Positions 25,315 through 34,796 of a stretch of DNA of 64,000 nucleotides are shown here, in pieces (the first letter of the stretch is position 1; each line of letters starts with the position of its first letter). The DNA is taken from NCBI RefSeq assembly GCF_014217835.1, contig NZ_CP055263.1, positions 4,033,501 through 4,097,500 of the forward strand, written 5' to 3'. Below the pieces are notes generated by a model, which searched no databases, was not told where the DNA came from, and saw only the letters and a list, made by a program, of their open reading frames with translations. The stretch is from Metabacillus sp. KUDC1714 (GTDB lineage Bacteria; Bacillota; Bacilli; Bacillales; Bacillaceae). A program made the position numbers and the translations under genes.

Positions 25315-25875
25315 ATGAAACATAAAAAATGGATTCTGTTGTCTAGCATAATATGCTTAATTTTTGTTTTTGCAGGTTGGGTGAGTTGGACGCTGTTTTC
25401 ATCTGGAAATTCAGCTGAACCAATAAATTCTAATACATCCTCTAATCCTGGAACAAAAATAGAAGAAAAAAGTGAGGATTTCTCAGAAGAGATTGTAAAT
25501 AAACCCGTAAAAGAGGAAATCGTAGTATTTTCAGAAAGTGACTTTGAAAACGGACATGATTTTATAGAGGTGTTTCATGATTTTTATAATACTACCTTAT
25601 GTTGGGAGCGTGTTGAAACTGCAGATTATAAAGATCAACAAGAAAAGGCCTTACGTATCGTTGAAGCATTTAAAGGGATAAAAATAAAGGATAAACGATT
25701 ATCCGAGGATTTTATCAGCATCGAAAATACTGCAAAACAAGTGATTGAATCAGAAGACCGTGACGCAATGATTAAACTGCACCGATTGTTCCATGACTTA
25801 GATATTTATTTTAATGGATACTCAAAAGACGACACATTTGGAGTTACTGAGTATAAAGGTGTTAGAGTTATTTGA
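25315..25875 (+). CDS. Membrane-anchored protein of unknown function
   Basis: A 186-residue protein I do not recognise. It starts MKHKKWILLSSIICLIFVFAGWVSWTLF, a single N-terminal membrane anchor or uncleaved signal without a lipobox, then a serine/asparagine-rich and acidic linker (~30-75) and a helical extracellular domain containing HDFYNTTLCWERVETADYKDQQEKA and LHRLFHDLDIYFNGYSKDDTFGVTEY. The frame extends to 25282, but GGGAGG at 25301-25306 supports the ATG at 25315. It is monocistronic. Confidence 0.65.
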   Translation: MKHKKWILLSSIICLIFVFAGWVSWTLFSSGNSAEPINSNTSSNPGTKIEEKSEDFSEEIVNKPVKEEIVVFSESDFENGHDFIEVFHDFYNTTLCWERVETADYKDQQEKALRIVEAFKGIKIKDKRLSEDFISIENTAKQVIESEDRDAMIKLHRLFHDLDIYFNGYSKDDTFGVTEYKGVRVI

Positions 25876-25980
25876 AATAGTCTTAGAAAAGAATCTCAGA
25901 ATGGAGGCCGACACTTTTAAAGAAGTCCAGCCTCTTTTTTTAACTTTTAATTTTAACGATAATGGTTTAATGTGCCCTAG

Positions 25981-26505
25981 TCATTTTATCTCATTTAGGG
26001 AAGGATGAAAAAACAACAACAAAATTAAGATGATAGGTACAGATATAATGATGGCTATTAAAGGTTTCTTACTATGTAATCTTAAGATTGGGAACATAAT
26101 CATGTTAAAAAGGAGTGACCACCATTCATTCCATTCATTATTATAAACAAAATACCCCATTTTTTTAAACATTACTTCAGTAAGCCAAAAGCAGAAAATC
26201 CATAAAACTATATAAATTATACCTTTCCGGCCAGAAGGAATAAAACGAAGATAAATCATGATGATGACTGGTATGATAATAAATGAAAATAAGATTTCAA
26301 TAAACGTATGCTTTAACCATACTTTGGAGGATGTATCGTAAGACCATAATGTATGATGATAAAAAATAAAATTATATAGCAGGTTACAGATAATGTAGAA
26401 TTGAATTGTTGGATAAAATTCTTTCCACATTGCCCAATCTACAAAATAAATAGCAATTATGATGAAAAATGTCCCAGCTAATAATAAATACATATAAGTC
26501 CTCAT
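25981..26505 (-). CDS. Integral membrane protein, CBO0543-like family
   Basis: A 174-residue protein with about five hydrophobic segments. Features such as FVDWAMWKEFYPTIQFYIICNLLYNF near the N-terminus and WNEWWSLLFNMIMFPILRLH near the C-terminus recall the uncharacterised CBO0543 family common in Bacillus. No function is known. The ribosome site is weak. It is convergent with the preceding unknown gene and close to its end. Confidence 0.6.
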   Translation of the reverse strand: MRTYMYLLLAGTFFIIIAIYFVDWAMWKEFYPTIQFYIICNLLYNFIFYHHTLWSYDTSSKVWLKHTFIEILFSFIIIPVIIMIYLRFIPSGRKGIIYIVLWIFCFWLTEVMFKKMGYFVYNNEWNEWWSLLFNMIMFPILRLHSKKPLIAIIISVPIILILLLFFHPSLNEIK

Positions 26506-26658
26506 TTATTTATATAGTCCTATTAATTATCTCCTGAAAATGTAACTTAATACATAAGGTGTAAAAGTTACACCCATAGAATGGTTCATTATATAACGTA
26601 TTAATCGCAAAGATCAGGTTTTTTAGTTTGTAAAAAATGCAAAAGTATTGGAGGAAGT

Positions 26659-27234
26659 ATGAAAATCACATTATCTAGCTATGATCCGAAATGGCCATTA
26701 GATTTTGAACTAGAAAAAAAGGAACTATCAGGTGTTATTGGAGACTTAGATCCATTGATTGAACATATCGGAAGTACATCAATTCGTGGATTATCGGCGA
26801 AACCGATTCTCGATATCATGATCGGCATAAGAGAAGAGTCGCTGCTTGATACTGTTGCGTCAAGGATGGCCCAGGGGGCATTTGTTTATTTGCCGATTTA
26901 TAATGAACAGCTACCATTTCGCAGATTTTTAATTGGATTGAAAACTGTAAATATAGAATTTCCTAGCGTTTTGACAAAGGGAAATTTTATTGAAATTCCA
27001 CATGGAGAACGAAAGTCGCATATACATGTTGTACCCATTAACAGTGATTGGTGGAATGATCATCTTTTATTCCGAGATTTTTTAAGGAATTCAGTTGTTG
27101 ATCGTCAATTATATGAAAAAGTCAAACAAGAGCTATCGTTAAAGAATTGGGAAAATGGAAATGAATATGCTAGTGCAAAAACAAGCTGTATTCAATCAAT
27201 ATTAGAAAAAGCACGTAGAGAAAAAACAAAATAA
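26659..27234 (+). CDS. GrpB-family (UPF0157) nucleotidyltransferase-fold protein
   Basis: A 191-residue protein of the GrpB family, distant relatives of minimal nucleotidyltransferases. The diagnostic block is IEHIGSTSIRGLSAKPILDIMIGI: H-x-GSTS, then the D-x-(M) acidic pair. It begins KITLSSYDPKWPLDFELEKKEL, typical of the family (Y-x-P-x-W). Substrate is unknown; in some proteins this domain is fused to dephospho-CoA kinase. ATG 26659 follows GGAGGAAGT. It is monocistronic, ended by a long hairpin terminator. Confidence 0.85.
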   Translation: MKITLSSYDPKWPLDFELEKKELSGVIGDLDPLIEHIGSTSIRGLSAKPILDIMIGIREESLLDTVASRMAQGAFVYLPIYNEQLPFRRFLIGLKTVNIEFPSVLTKGNFIEIPHGERKSHIHVVPINSDWWNDHLLFRDFLRNSVVDRQLYEKVKQELSLKNWENGNEYASAKTSCIQSILEKARREKTK

Positions 27235-27237
27235 CAG

Positions 27238-27328
27238 CATCCAAAAAAGCAACTCATAAAAAAGCGGTATTTGCATATCGATAACAGGTATGGAAAAAAA
27301 TGCTTTGAGGGTTGCTTTTTTTTGGATG
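27238..27328 (+). terminator. Long hairpin terminator after the GrpB gene
   Basis: CATCCAAAAAAGCAAC (27238-27253) pairs with GTTGCTTTTTTTTGGATG (27311-27328) across a 57-nt arm-loop that begins TCATAAAAAA. The following stretch to 27580 has no convincing gene; a frame without start codon ends at the TAA near 27490. Confidence 0.7.
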
Positions 27329-27597
27329 ATAAGAAAATAAACCATTATTACCTATTGATTCACTTAAAAAAAAGCCAAAGCTAGATCATGTAGTGTACTT
27401 TTATTCTTCTCATCCTAAAGTAGTAGATCGTTCATCAAGAAGATGGAGGTGTATTCATCAAATGGTTCGATTTTTTAGAAAAATGAAATAAATAACTAGA
27501 AAATTATTTCGATTCCCGATATATTTAGAGGTATGCCACTATAAGTATAGATAATGTAAAAATCAACAAATTAGTTTCTGGGTTGGGAGGAGTATAT

Positions 27598-29352
27598 ATG
27601 GATACCTTTAAAAAGTTGAAATCCTTTTATTTGCCTTATAAAAAGTATTTCCTATGGTCATTGTTTTTTGTTTTATTTATAACAACGATTACTGTTATTT
27701 ATCCAATTGTTCTACAGCTAACAATTGATGAAATTGTATTAAAAGAGCAATATGAATATATTCCATGGATTGTTGCTGGTTTTTTATCCTTAATGGCAAT
27801 AAAAGGAGTGTCCGCATTTTTTCATCAGTACTTAGGGGATATGTTTGGAATTCAATCGGTCTATAGGCTACGTAATGAATTATATGAAAAATTACAGCGA
27901 TTACCTTTTATGTATTATGACAATGCAAAAACGGGAGATTTAATGTCAAGGCTTACTGCAGATGTAGAGGGGTTCCGCTTTTTCTTATCATTTGGTTTCT
28001 CTGAGCTTGTTCGGTTTCTTTTATTAATCTGTGGAACATTAACTGTTATGTTTATCTACTCTGTTCCATTAACATTGGTTACGATAGCAGCCTTACCATT
28101 TTTAGCAATAGCCGTTTACCAATTTGACAAAAGAGTGCATCCTGCTTTTCGAAAAATAAGAGAGTCTTTTGGTAAATTAAATACGAATGTGCAAGAAAAT
28201 ATTAGTGGTATACAAACGGTTAAGGCACTTTCGCGAGAAAATTTCGAAATATCAAAATTTAATGATGCAAATGGTCATTATAAAGAAAAGAATTTGTCCA
28301 CTTCATTAGTATGGGCGAAGTATTTTCCACTAATGGAGTTAATAGGTAATATTTGTGTAGTAGCTTTATTGGCTTATGGAAGCGTTCTCGTCATGAGGGG
28401 AGGACTACAACCAGGTGAACTTGTCGCGTTTTTTAGTTTGGTTTGGTATTTGATGATGCCTATCATGCACCTTGGTTTTGTAATAAACCTGTTTTCGCAA
28501 TCAAAGGCTTCTGGTGAGCGCTTACTAGAGATTCTTGAAGCAGATGAAACGATAAGAAACAAGGAGAATACTGTCACGGTTCCAGCATTAGAAGGTCATG
28601 TATCGTTTAAGAATGTTAGTCTTCGCTATCAAAAAGAAGACGCCTTAGCACTTAATAATGTGTCATTTACAGCATGCTCTGGTAAAACGATCGGGCTTAT
28701 AGGAGCAACGGGATCAGGAAAAACTAGTTTAACTCAATTAATGACAAGGTTTTATACTCCGACTACTGGAGAGATTTTTATTGATGGTAGGGATATAACC
28801 GATTATCCCTTAAAAACACTACGTTCTAATGTGGGAGTTGTGTTACAGGAATCGTTTTTATTTTCATCAACGATTAGAGCAAATATTTCCTATGGCAGAC
28901 CAGACTCAACAATGGAAACAATAATTGATGCAGCAAAAAGAGCTCAAGCACATGAATTTATTATGGAACTTCCTGATGGTTACGATACAATGCTTGGTGA
29001 ACGAGGTATGGGTTTATCAGGAGGACAAAAGCAACGAATCGCCATTGCTCGGGCAATTTGTATGAATCCCAGCATTTTAATCTTAGATGATTCTACAAGT
29101 GCTGTTGATATGACGACAGAGTTTAATATACAAAAAGAGTTAAAAGAAGTCATGAAGGGAAGAACAACTTTCATAATTGCTCATCGAATTTCATCGTTAA
29201 AGCATGCTGACGAAATACTCGTTCTTGAAAATGGCTCAATTGTTGAAAGAGGAACACATGATGAGTTAGTGACGAAGCAAGGCTATTATAAGAGAATCTT
29301 TGATATACAATACAAGGACCAGAAGGCTGTACTTCAGTCTACTGTGGGGTAG
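27598..29352 (+). CDS. yknU: ABC half-transporter with fused membrane and ATPase domains (YknU-like)
   Basis: A 584-residue exporter half: a six-helix membrane domain (residues ~15-310) and a nucleotide-binding domain with Walker A GATGSGKTS, signature [16 protein letters not shown], Walker B LILDDSTSAVD and a switch histidine in IIAHRIS. Walker B has DD in place of the usual DE, so the catalytic glutamate is replaced by aspartate: this subunit probably hydrolyses ATP poorly and would rely on its partner. The ATG at 27598 (GGGAGGAG upstream) is better than the TTG at 27583. Next to yknV it forms a heterodimeric exporter as in B. subtilis yknUV; the substrate is unknown. Confidence 0.88.
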   Translation: MDTFKKLKSFYLPYKKYFLWSLFFVLFITTITVIYPIVLQLTIDEIVLKEQYEYIPWIVAGFLSLMAIKGVSAFFHQYLGDMFGIQSVYRLRNELYEKLQRLPFMYYDNAKTGDLMSRLTADVEGFRFFLSFGFSELVRFLLLICGTLTVMFIYSVPLTLVTIAALPFLAIAVYQFDKRVHPAFRKIRESFGKLNTNVQENISGIQTVKALSRENFEISKFNDANGHYKEKNLSTSLVWAKYFPLMELIGNICVVALLAYGSVLVMRGGLQPGELVAFFSLVWYLMMPIMHLGFVINLFSQSKASGERLLEILEADETIRNKENTVTVPALEGHVSFKNVSLRYQKEDALALNNVSFTACSGKTIGLIGATGSGKTSLTQLMTRFYTPTTGEIFIDGRDITDYPLKTLRSNVGVVLQESFLFSSTIRANISYGRPDSTMETIIDAAKRAQAHEFIMELPDGYDTMLGERGMGLSGGQKQRIAIARAICMNPSILILDDSTSAVDMTTEFNIQKELKEVMKGRTTFIIAHRISSLKHADEILVLENGSIVERGTHDELVTKQGYYKRIFDIQYKDQKAVLQSTVG

Positions 29353-29360
29353 GTGTGATC

Positions 29361-31181
29361 ATGGGAAATCAAGATAAGAAGGTACTTATTAAGGAAAGGT
29401 TTCAATATTCGACTGATACAATCATCGAAAAGCCCTTTAACTGGAAGCAGATGTGGAGGCTTTTAAGTTATTTAAAGCCTTATTCAAAAAACGTGTTACC
29501 ATTAGCTTTTCTTGCCGTTATTGTATCGGCTGTTGTACGATTAACAGCTCCTATATTAATAGGAAAATATACGCTTGACCATGCAATTAAGAATAATGAT
29601 ATGAATCTATTAACGATACTCGTCATAACGATTGCAGCAATGTACATTTTATCCTATATTGCAAACAGGTTTCGAATTAAGTGGATGAATTTGCTTGGAC
29701 AAAATGTTATTTATGATATTAGGAGACATTTATTTACTCATGTTCAATCTCTGTCTCACCGTTTTTTTGATCAACGATCTGCAGGATCAATTTTAGTTCG
29801 CATTATGAACGATATAAACTCATTACAAGAACTGTTTACTAGTGGAGTAATTAATTTATTAATGGACTTTTTCTTGCTCATTGGGGTTGTTGTGCTATTG
29901 TTTACTTTGAGTCCAGAGCTAACACTAGCAATCTTGGTTATCGTTCCGGTTATGTTTTTTATTTCGACTAGCTTAAGAAAAAAGATTCGTCGCTCGTGGC
30001 AGACAGTAAGACTAAAGCAGTCTAAGCTAAACTCTCATTTAAATGAGTCCATCCAAGGTATACGTGTTACACAATCCTTCACCCAAGAAGCAGAAAACAT
30101 CGAATTCTTTGATGGAGTTAATACGGAAAATTTTCAATCATGGAGAAATGCGACTAAAAGAAATGCGATGTTTACGCCTATGGTGGAGATGACCAATGCA
30201 ATTGGTACAGCAATTTTAATCTGGTACGGAGCTACGCTCATTGCAGACGGGTCATTGACGATCGGGACATTTGTTTCCTTTGCTTTTTACTTAGGAATGT
30301 TTTGGGAACCAATTTCAAGACTTGGTCAGGTGTATAATCAGCTATTAATGGGGATGGCTTCATCAGAGAGAATATTCGAATTTATCGATGAAAAACCGCT
30401 TGTCGCAGAATCAAAAAACCCAATTTTCTTGTCTGATATGAAAGGCCAAATTGAGTTTGAGTCAGTTGAATTTGCATATGATGCATCAAGAAAGGCACTT
30501 AACGATATCTCACTTACGATCGAAGCCGGGCAAACTGTAGCATTAGTTGGTCATACAGGTTCGGGAAAAACAACAATTGCAAACTTAATTAGCCGTTTTT
30601 ATGATGCGACTGGTGGTGTGGTGAAAGTTGACGGGATTCCGATTAAGGACCTTTCAATTGAAGAACTGAGAGCACAGATTAGTGTTGTTCTACAGGATAC
30701 ATTTATTTTCTCAGGTACGATTATTGATAATATTAGATTCGGTCGTCCAACAGCTACGGACCAAGAAGTTGTTGAAGCTGCAAAAGCAGTAGGCGCAGAC
30801 GATTTTATTCAAAACCTATCGAATGGATACTTAACAGAGGTTGAGGAAAGAGGGAATGTTTTATCTGTAGGTGAACGCCAGTTGATTTCATTCGCAAGGG
30901 CGTTGCTTGCTAATCCAACGATTATCATATTAGATGAAGCAACAGCGAGCATTGATACAGAGACAGAAATTAAAATCCAAAATGCGATGAAAACATTATT
31001 AAAAGGGCGCACAGCGATCATGATTGCCCATCGCCTTTCAACAATTCGGGAGGCAGATAATATTATTGTGCTCGATCATGGAAATATCATGGAACAAGGA
31101 AATCACGATGAGTTAATGGAACAAAGAGGGATTTATTATGAGCTTGTTAAAGCCCAGTTTAATATGCTTGAGGTTGGATAA
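29361..31181 (+). CDS. yknV: ABC half-transporter with fused membrane and ATPase domains (YknV-like)
   Basis: A 606-residue partner of the preceding half-transporter, with about six membrane helices and an ATPase domain: Walker A GHTGSGKTT, Walker B IIILDEATASID with a proper glutamate, and IMIAHRLSTI. The signature is degenerate, LSVGERQLISFARAL, instead of LSGGQ. The pair is thus asymmetric: one consensus site (YknU signature with this Walker B) and one degenerate site, the arrangement of heterodimeric exporters like TM287/288 and BmrCD. It starts a few bases after yknU, so the two are co-translated. Confidence 0.88.
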   Translation: MGNQDKKVLIKERFQYSTDTIIEKPFNWKQMWRLLSYLKPYSKNVLPLAFLAVIVSAVVRLTAPILIGKYTLDHAIKNNDMNLLTILVITIAAMYILSYIANRFRIKWMNLLGQNVIYDIRRHLFTHVQSLSHRFFDQRSAGSILVRIMNDINSLQELFTSGVINLLMDFFLLIGVVVLLFTLSPELTLAILVIVPVMFFISTSLRKKIRRSWQTVRLKQSKLNSHLNESIQGIRVTQSFTQEAENIEFFDGVNTENFQSWRNATKRNAMFTPMVEMTNAIGTAILIWYGATLIADGSLTIGTFVSFAFYLGMFWEPISRLGQVYNQLLMGMASSERIFEFIDEKPLVAESKNPIFLSDMKGQIEFESVEFAYDASRKALNDISLTIEAGQTVALVGHTGSGKTTIANLISRFYDATGGVVKVDGIPIKDLSIEELRAQISVVLQDTFIFSGTIIDNIRFGRPTATDQEVVEAAKAVGADDFIQNLSNGYLTEVEERGNVLSVGERQLISFARALLANPTIIILDEATASIDTETEIKIQNAMKTLLKGRTAIMIAHRLSTIREADNIIVLDHGNIMEQGNHDELMEQRGIYYELVKAQFNMLEVG

Positions 31182-31210
31182 GAGATGGAACTTTACCATC
31201 TCTATTTTTT
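31182..31210 (+). terminator. Terminator after yknV
   Basis: GAGATGG (31182-31188) pairs with CCATCTC (31196-31202), then TATTTTTT. Confidence 0.8.
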
Positions 31211-31274
31211 GTAGAGAGAAAATTCAGAAAACGTTATTGTTTTTTTTCTTTTAGTAGTTTATGATCAAATTAAC

Positions 31275-31286
31275 TTAAACGATTAA
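31275..31286 (+). promoter_or_regulatory. LacI-type operator candidate upstream of the LacI gene
   Basis: TTAAACGATTAA, one mismatch from the perfect palindrome TTAAACGTTTAA found before the GH127 gene. It lies 19 bp before the regulator's start codon, suggesting autoregulation. Confidence 0.5.
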
Positions 31287-31304
31287 ACAGAAGAGGCGAT
31301 GTTA

Positions 31305-32357
31305 ATGATAACAATGAAGGATATTGCTGAACGAGCAAAGGTTTCGATAGCTACTGTTTCATACGTTCTTAATGAAAGCGGTAACGTAGGGGAGGATACC
31401 AAAAAGAAAGTGTTAGAAGTTATAAAGGAATTAAATTATCGTCCGAACCTAATTGCCAAAAGCTTAAAAATGAAAAAAACAAATACAATTGGAGTTATTG
31501 TTGAAGATATAACAGTTTTCAATGCCCCTAATATAATCGATGGAATAAATGAAAATGCCGAAAAACTTGGTCTTTCCATTTTATTAACAAATATGCGTTT
31601 AGAAAAGCGAGTAAGCAATAACCAAAATGATCCAGATCTAGTGAAACAGATCATAAAAAAAATAATGGATGAATTGGTGAGTAAAAAAGTGGATGGAATC
31701 ATTTATGTTGGCCTGCATCCAAGAGATGTAACTGAAAGTATTCCAGAAACAGATATTCCTATATTGTTTACATACTGTTATACAAAAAAACAAGAGCATT
31801 GCTCAATCAATTATAATGATGAGCAAGCAGCCTATGAAGCGACGAATTACTTTGTTTCAAAGGGTCATAAAAAAATAGCCTTAATTAGTGGTCATATTGA
31901 CTCGATGTCTTCTCATTCAAGGTATTCAGGTTACTATAAATCAATCAAAAAACATAATCTCTTATTTAACCCTACCTATATAAAGACAGGGGATTGGCGA
32001 TTTGATTCAGGATATTCCTTGACAAAAGAACTGCTTGAAACAAAAGATCTCCCAACAGCTATTCTTGCGATGAATGATCAGATGGCAATAGGTGCGATCC
32101 GTGCTTGCAATGATTTAGGTTATAGAGTTCCAGATGATATTTCAATCATCGGATTTGATAACAGAGAATTTGGTGCTTACTATTCTCCTAAACTTACAAC
32201 AATGAGTCTTCCCCTACGAAGAATGGGATTATTAGCTATTGAAACGATTAATCATTTAATTAGTGGAAGTCCAACGGATAGTAACAAATTAAAAACCACC
32301 TTAAGCTGTGAATTAATTGAAAGAGATTCAGTCTGCCCACCTAATGGTCTCTCATAG
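31305..32357 (+). CDS. LacI-family transcriptional regulator
   Basis: A ~350-residue LacI/GalR regulator. The helix-turn-helix is TMKDIAERAKVSIATVSYVLNESGNV with hinge RPNLIAKSLKMKKTNTIGVI, followed by a periplasmic-binding-protein-like sugar-sensing domain (DGIIYVGL, GHKKIALISG, TAILAMNDQMAIGAIRACNDLGYRVPDDISIIGFDN). AGAGGCGA is best spaced for the ATG at 31305. It precedes the arabinofuranosidase gene, and matching palindromes lie before both genes, so it probably represses both until an arabinose-containing oligosaccharide appears; the ligand is inferred. Confidence 0.88.
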   Translation: MITMKDIAERAKVSIATVSYVLNESGNVGEDTKKKVLEVIKELNYRPNLIAKSLKMKKTNTIGVIVEDITVFNAPNIIDGINENAEKLGLSILLTNMRLEKRVSNNQNDPDLVKQIIKKIMDELVSKKVDGIIYVGLHPRDVTESIPETDIPILFTYCYTKKQEHCSINYNDEQAAYEATNYFVSKGHKKIALISGHIDSMSSHSRYSGYYKSIKKHNLLFNPTYIKTGDWRFDSGYSLTKELLETKDLPTAILAMNDQMAIGAIRACNDLGYRVPDDISIIGFDNREFGAYYSPKLTTMSLPLRRMGLLAIETINHLISGSPTDSNKLKTTLSCELIERDSVCPPNGLS

Positions 32358-32384
32358 TATTCGTTAGATAAGGTTGAAAATTAC

Positions 32385-32396
32385 TTAAACGTTTAA
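32385..32396 (+). promoter_or_regulatory. LacI-type operator candidate, GH127 upstream region
   Basis: TTAAACGTTTAA is a perfect 12-bp palindrome with the central CG typical of LacI-family operators. A second, weaker copy (GAAAACGTTTAA, 32483-32494) lies 98 bp downstream, so looping is conceivable. Confidence 0.55.
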
Positions 32397-32506
32397 ATTG
32401 ATTGAAAGTAGGATTCGAGCTCAAAAAATAGTTTAAAAGTTCTCGAGTTTACTTGAAATAACATGATTATGAAGAGGAGGAAGAAAACGTTTAATAAAAA
32501 ACAGAT

Positions 32507-32521
32507 TTGTAAGCGTTATCG
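32507..32521 (+). promoter_or_regulatory. cre (CcpA) site candidate before the GH127 gene
   Basis: TTGTAAGCGTTATCG fits 14 of 15 positions of WTGNAANCGNWNNCW, 43 bp before the start codon, a usual place for catabolite repression. Confidence 0.6.
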
Positions 32522-32563
32522 TTTTTATTAATAAATAGATTAAATAATCGAGGAGGATTTAAA

Positions 32564-34501
32564 ATGAAAATCGAACAAAAAGGAAAATCAAATGTTAAAA
32601 TCACTGATAGCTTTTGGAAAAAACGTCTTGAGGTTATTCGCGACCATGTCATTCCTTATCAATGGGAAGCTCTAAACGATCGTATTCCTGACACAGCTCC
32701 GAGTCATGCAATTGAGAATTTCCGTCTTGTTGCTGGGGAAGTTGAAGGTGAATTTTTTGGGATGGTGTTCCAAGATAGTGATGTTGCAAAATGGATTGAA
32801 GCTGTTGCGTTTAGCTTAGAAAATGAACCGAACGAGGAGCTTGAGCAAATCGTTGATGAAGTTGTTGCTTTATTAGGAAGAGCCCAAGATGAAAACGGAT
32901 ACTTAAACACGTATTATCAAGTGAAAGAACCAAAAAACCGCTGGACAAATTTACGTGATAATCATGAATTATATTGTGCAGGTCACTTAATTGAAGCAGC
33001 AGTTGCTTATTATCAGGCAACTGGCAAAAGGGAATTTTTAGATATTGTGTGTCAATATGCTGACCATATTGCTTCGGTATTTGGACCTGAAGAGCATAAA
33101 CTAAAAGGATACCCGGGACATCAAGAGATTGAATTAGCTCTTGTTAAATTATATGATGTGACAGCTAACGAAAACTACTTAAATTTAAGTAAATATTTCA
33201 TTGATGAACGTGGAAAACAGCCACATTATTTTGATCTTGAGAAAAATGAAAGAAATGAAACCAAACCATTTTGGTTCAATGATGACTATGCCTACCATCA
33301 AGCACATAAGCCAGTGAGAGAGCAAAAAGAAGCAGTTGGTCATGCTGTTCGAGCGGTATATATGTACACAGCAATGGCAGATCTTGCATCTAAAACCAAT
33401 GATGAATCCTTGAAAAAAGCGTGTGAGGCCTTATGGGATAACGTGACTCAAAAGCAAATGTATATAACAGCAGGAATTGGTTCAATGGTATTTGGTGAGG
33501 CGTTCTCATTTGATTATGACTTACCAAATGATCTTTCTTATACTGAAACATGTGCTTCTATCGGTCTTGTTTTTTGGGCAAATCGTATGCTTAATCTTGA
33601 GATAAATCGTAAATATGCTGATGTCCTAGAAACAGCTTTATATAACGGAACAATAAGTGGAATGGAATTAGATGGGAAGAAATTCTTTTATGTGAACCCA
33701 TTAGAAGTTCAGCCAGACGCTAGTGAAAAACGAAACGACAAGAGGCATATTAAGCCTGTCCGTCAAAAATGGTTCGGCTGTGCTTGCTGTCCTCCAAATA
33801 TTGCGAGATTAGTAGCGTCAATTGGACATTATATATACACTCAAAAAGAAAATGAACTATTCGTCCATTTATATATGGGACATGAAACACAAATCGACAT
33901 AGCAGGCAATCAAATAGGTATTGTTCAAAAAACAAACTATCCTTGGGATGGTAATATATCAATCAATGTTTCTCCTAAATCTGATCAACAATTCACCATA
34001 TCACTTCGTATTCCTGGCTGGTCAAAAGGCGCAGTTGTAAAAGTAAATGGAGAAATTGTCGATCATGAGCCGTTAATGAAAAATGGCTATGTCTATATTA
34101 ATCGTATTTGGAGTGAAAACGATCAAGTAGAATTAGCACTCCAAATGGTCATAGAACGGATCCAAGCTAATCCACTTGTTCGCAATAATAATGGAAAAGT
34201 AGCTCTTCAACGTGGCCCTATTGTCTACTGTCTAGAGGAAGTTGATAACGGAAAAAACTTACCTAGTATCTTCCTTCCAAGAGATGCCGAATTAAAAGCA
34301 AAATTTGAAGAGGATTTACTCGAAGGAATTGTGATCATTTCAGGTCAAGCTGAACGAATAGAGGAGGCTGGTTGGGAAGATAAATTATATCGACCTGTAG
34401 ATGATCACACACGTAAGGTAGAAATTAAAGCAGTCCCTTACTATGCATGGTGTAATCGTCAACCAGGTGAAATGATTGTTTGGGTGAATGAGAAGAGATA
34501 A
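32564..34501 (+). CDS. GH127-family beta-L-arabinofuranosidase
   Basis: A 645-residue glycoside hydrolase that would release L-arabinofuranose from plant arabinan or hydroxyproline-linked sugars. The (alpha/alpha)6 domain begins around KRLEVIRDHVIPYQWEALNDRIPD. The zinc/catalytic residues of family GH127 are in place: E328 and C330 in YTETCASIGLVFW, and C408, C409 in WFGCACCPPNIARLVAS, C409 or C408 corresponding to the cysteine nucleophile. C-terminal beta domains follow. No signal peptide, so it acts inside the cell on imported oligosaccharides, although no sugar transporter is nearby. ATG 32564 follows GAGGAGG. Confidence 0.88.
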   Translation: MKIEQKGKSNVKITDSFWKKRLEVIRDHVIPYQWEALNDRIPDTAPSHAIENFRLVAGEVEGEFFGMVFQDSDVAKWIEAVAFSLENEPNEELEQIVDEVVALLGRAQDENGYLNTYYQVKEPKNRWTNLRDNHELYCAGHLIEAAVAYYQATGKREFLDIVCQYADHIASVFGPEEHKLKGYPGHQEIELALVKLYDVTANENYLNLSKYFIDERGKQPHYFDLEKNERNETKPFWFNDDYAYHQAHKPVREQKEAVGHAVRAVYMYTAMADLASKTNDESLKKACEALWDNVTQKQMYITAGIGSMVFGEAFSFDYDLPNDLSYTETCASIGLVFWANRMLNLEINRKYADVLETALYNGTISGMELDGKKFFYVNPLEVQPDASEKRNDKRHIKPVRQKWFGCACCPPNIARLVASIGHYIYTQKENELFVHLYMGHETQIDIAGNQIGIVQKTNYPWDGNISINVSPKSDQQFTISLRIPGWSKGAVVKVNGEIVDHEPLMKNGYVYINRIWSENDQVELALQMVIERIQANPLVRNNNGKVALQRGPIVYCLEEVDNGKNLPSIFLPRDAELKAKFEEDLLEGIVIISGQAERIEEAGWEDKLYRPVDDHTRKVEIKAVPYYAWCNRQPGEMIVWVNEKR

Positions 34502-34542
34502 TTTTATATTCTTATAAACTAACTGCCCTAAAGTATTGAAGG

Positions 34543-34567
34543 AAAAAGCGCCTATGAGGCGTTTTTT
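34543..34567 (+). terminator. Terminator of the GH127 gene
   Basis: AAAAAGCGCCT pairs with AGGCGTTTTTT around a 3-nt loop, one unpaired base in the stem. Confidence 0.75.
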
Positions 34568-34582
34568 CTATGGCCTTTTTTA

Positions 34583-34610
34583 CTGTCCAGGCGCTTGAGC
34601 TTTTGTTTCT
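34583..34610. repeat. Remnant of a dispersed Bacillus intergenic repeat
   Basis: TGTCCAGGCGCTTGAGCTTT resembles the right end of the common intergenic element whose copies end GGCGCTTGCGCTTTTGTT. Only this end is recognisable. The rest of the gap to 34760 is AT-rich. Confidence 0.35.
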
Positions 34611-34763
34611 ATCAATAAACAAAATGAACAAAATATCTTTTATTTATTAAAAGAATAATATACTCATATTGTTTTTAAAGCATTAATATACCAAAATATT
34701 TACCCTCCTTCATACGTCATTTATAGTAGTAATTAATATTTTAAATTATCAAATTATTACATT

Positions 34764-34778
34764 TTGTAAGCGTGTTCA
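34764..34778 (+). promoter_or_regulatory. cre (CcpA) site candidate before citM
   Basis: TTGTAAGCGTGTTCA fits 14 of 15 positions of the cre consensus, 19 bp before the start codon, where bound CcpA would block transcription. Confidence 0.65.
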
Positions 34779-34796
34779 ACATAAGGAGGACTTTAA

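Noticed and set aside
27330..27495. Possible gene remnant before yknU, a frame open for ~50 codons ending at a TAA
   Set aside because: No start codon or ribosome site, and the peptide resembles nothing I know.
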